Origin: DATDRS01 sp035291605 | Lineage (GTDB): Bacteria; Chloroflexota; Anaerolineae; Anaerolineales; UBA6663 | Length of the DNA: 7,008 nt | NCBI GenBank assembly: GCA_035291605.1 | Contig: DATDRS010000158.1 | Coordinates: 1-7,008 of the forward strand | Direction: 5' to 3' | Shown here: piece by piece, positions 6,171 to 7,008 of the stretch | How positions within the stretch are numbered: position 1 is the first letter of the stretch | How the letters are laid out: each line of letters begins with the position of its first letter | Notes under the pieces: model-generated | Seen by the model: only the letters and a program-made list of their open reading frames with translations | Told to the model about the DNA's origin: nothing | The model's database searches: none | Made by a program: the position numbers and the translations under genes

Positions 6171-6977
6171 CTACCTGAACAAATCCATCTCTTTGGGCCG
6201 GATGAGTTCCTGCGCGCTGCCCTCGCGGAACGGATAAGGCACGCCGCGAATGTGGACAACCGGGCGGCCTTCGTCGGCCTGGCCCATGAGGAGCGAGGCT
6301 GCCGCCGCCAGTTCGTCGGCCAGCCCGATCTGGGTCACCTGCAGCGTGTAGTCGAATAGGTCGCGGTGGCCGCGCATGTCGAGCAGGGAAGGGAAGCCCG
6401 CCGCGCCGATGGCGACGCCCACCGTGCCGGTGCGCCACGCCCGCCCGTGCGAGTCGTTGATGATCACGGCCACGTCCACGCCGGTTTCCGCGCGAAACCG
6501 CTCGCGCAGTTGCCGGCAGGTTCCATCCGGGTCGCCGGGGAGGCAGAGCAGATACTCCTCGTGTCCCTCGCCGTGGGGCGCGACATTGGAGCGGTCCACG
6601 CCCGCATTCGCGCAGACGAATCCCAGCCGATGCTCGACGATGAGCGTGTTGAACCGCGTCCGCAGAACTTCCTTTGACTCAGATAACACAACTTCGACAA
6701 AGCGCGGGTCTTTCTGCGCGGCCTCCGCGAGTTCGCGCGCGCGGGCCGAAGGCGTCACGTCCGAGAGCCTCACCAGGCGGCCTTCGGCCTTTGAAACAAT
6801 TTTTTGCGCGATGGCGATCACATCGCCGGCGGCCAAAGCAATATCCGCCTCCTTAAGCCCGGCAAGGATGAGCGCGCCGAGGTCGTCGCCCGGCCTGACG
6901 AGTGGGAGGCCGGGGAGGGCCGTGAGAGTGAGTTGGGCGGGTCGCATGGCGGCTGACGGATGGTCGGCATCCGTCAT
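6171..6977 (-). CDS. cofE: Coenzyme F420-0:L-glutamate ligase (stand-alone CofE)
   Basis: This 268-residue GTP-dependent ligase adds L-glutamate residues to F420-0 to build the polyglutamate tail. Motifs in order are LPLVRPGDDLGALI (24-37), GDVIAIAQKIVSKAEGRLV (51-69), the segment 119-131 (GFVCANAGVDRSN), LLCLPGDPD (143-151), VIINDSHGRAWRTGTVGVAIG (171-191 region, with the metal-binding D175), the D-Y-T-L-Q-V-T-Q-I-GLADELAAAASLLMGQ stretch (209-233) and VVHIRGVPYPF (240-250). It equals only the N-terminal half of mycobacterial FbiB; the reductase half is a separate gene downstream. The ATG at 6977 gives ten residues before a second ATG at 6947, which would start just before the conserved region; neither has a good Shine-Dalgarno sequence, and the frame is open to the window edge, so the exact start is uncertain. 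This is the first gene of the visible F420 cluster, 79 bases before the PPOX gene. Confidence 0.94.
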   Translation of the reverse strand: MTDADHPSAAMRPAQLTLTALPGLPLVRPGDDLGALILAGLKEADIALAAGDVIAIAQKIVSKAEGRLVRLSDVTPSARARELAEAAQKDPRFVEVVLSESKEVLRTRFNTLIVEHRLGFVCANAGVDRSNVAPHGEGHEEYLLCLPGDPDGTCRQLRERFRAETGVDVAVIINDSHGRAWRTGTVGVAIGAAGFPSLLDMRGHRDLFDYTLQVTQIGLADELAAAASLLMGQADEGRPVVHIRGVPYPFREGSAQELIRPKEMDLFR

Positions 6978-7006
6978 TTCGTTATCCCGCTCACCCGAAT
7001 GCCGCC
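6974..7006 (-). CDS. Possible 3' end of an upstream gene overlapping cofE
   Basis: On the minus strand, a frame open from the window edge reads GGIRVSGITK and then stops at TGA (6976-6974), which overlaps the cofE ATG in the ATGA arrangement used by other gene pairs in this window. Ten codons are too few to show that the frame is coding or to identify a product. Fo synthase or another F420 gene would be a natural candidate in this place, but the sequence does not show it. Confidence 0.22.
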   Translation of the reverse strand, partial: GGIRVSGITK

Positions 7007-7008
7007 CA

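Overview
The window looks like chromosomal DNA from a GC-rich bacterium, most likely a member of the Chloroflexota. Three things point there: a GT39-family membrane glycosyltransferase carrying the C-terminal beta-rich extension (GD-x-I-x-L-x-GY ... RPGDTLTVTLYWQA ... TTRWAPGE) that I associate with that phylum; a coenzyme F420 pathway in which the dehydro-F420-0 reductase is a stand-alone nitroreductase-fold protein, as described for Thermomicrobia; and the company of PPOX and LLM F420-type oxidoreductases. The phylum assignment is inference from protein style, not a database match.

Left part (1-2410, + strand): the 3' end of an imidazolonepropionase gene (hutI, histidine degradation) is joined by a 4-base ATGA overlap to a 672-residue GT39-like polytopic membrane glycosyltransferase. 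These two genes converge on the rest of the window with only 12 bases between stop codons.

Right part (6977 down to 2423, - strand): six co-oriented genes make an apparent F420 operon, in transcription order cofE (F420-0:gamma-glutamyl ligase), a PPOX-type F420-dependent oxidoreductase, an FbiB-C-terminal-like nitroreductase, cofD (phospholactate/PEP-moiety transferase), cofC (guanylyltransferase) and an LLM-class F420-dependent oxidoreductase. The middle three are abutted or overlapping (0-base gap, then a 4-base GTGA overlap); the remaining gaps are 79, 80 and 56 bases. A weak hairpin followed by T5 overlaps the stop of the last gene and may end the operon.

How the genes work together: CofC activates phosphoenolpyruvate (or phospholactate) with GTP, CofD transfers the activated unit to the deazaflavin Fo, the nitroreductase probably reduces dehydro-F420-0 to F420-0, and CofE adds the glutamate tail. 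The PPOX and LLM proteins are probable users of the finished cofactor. Fo synthase (FbiC or CofG/CofH) is not in the window. The pathway itself is known; the points of interest are the splitting of FbiB into two separated genes, the client enzyme lodged between them, and the odd hutI-glycosyltransferase pairing. I found no tRNA, rRNA, CRISPR array, insertion sequence or phage gene, and no gene-free stretch over 80 bases.
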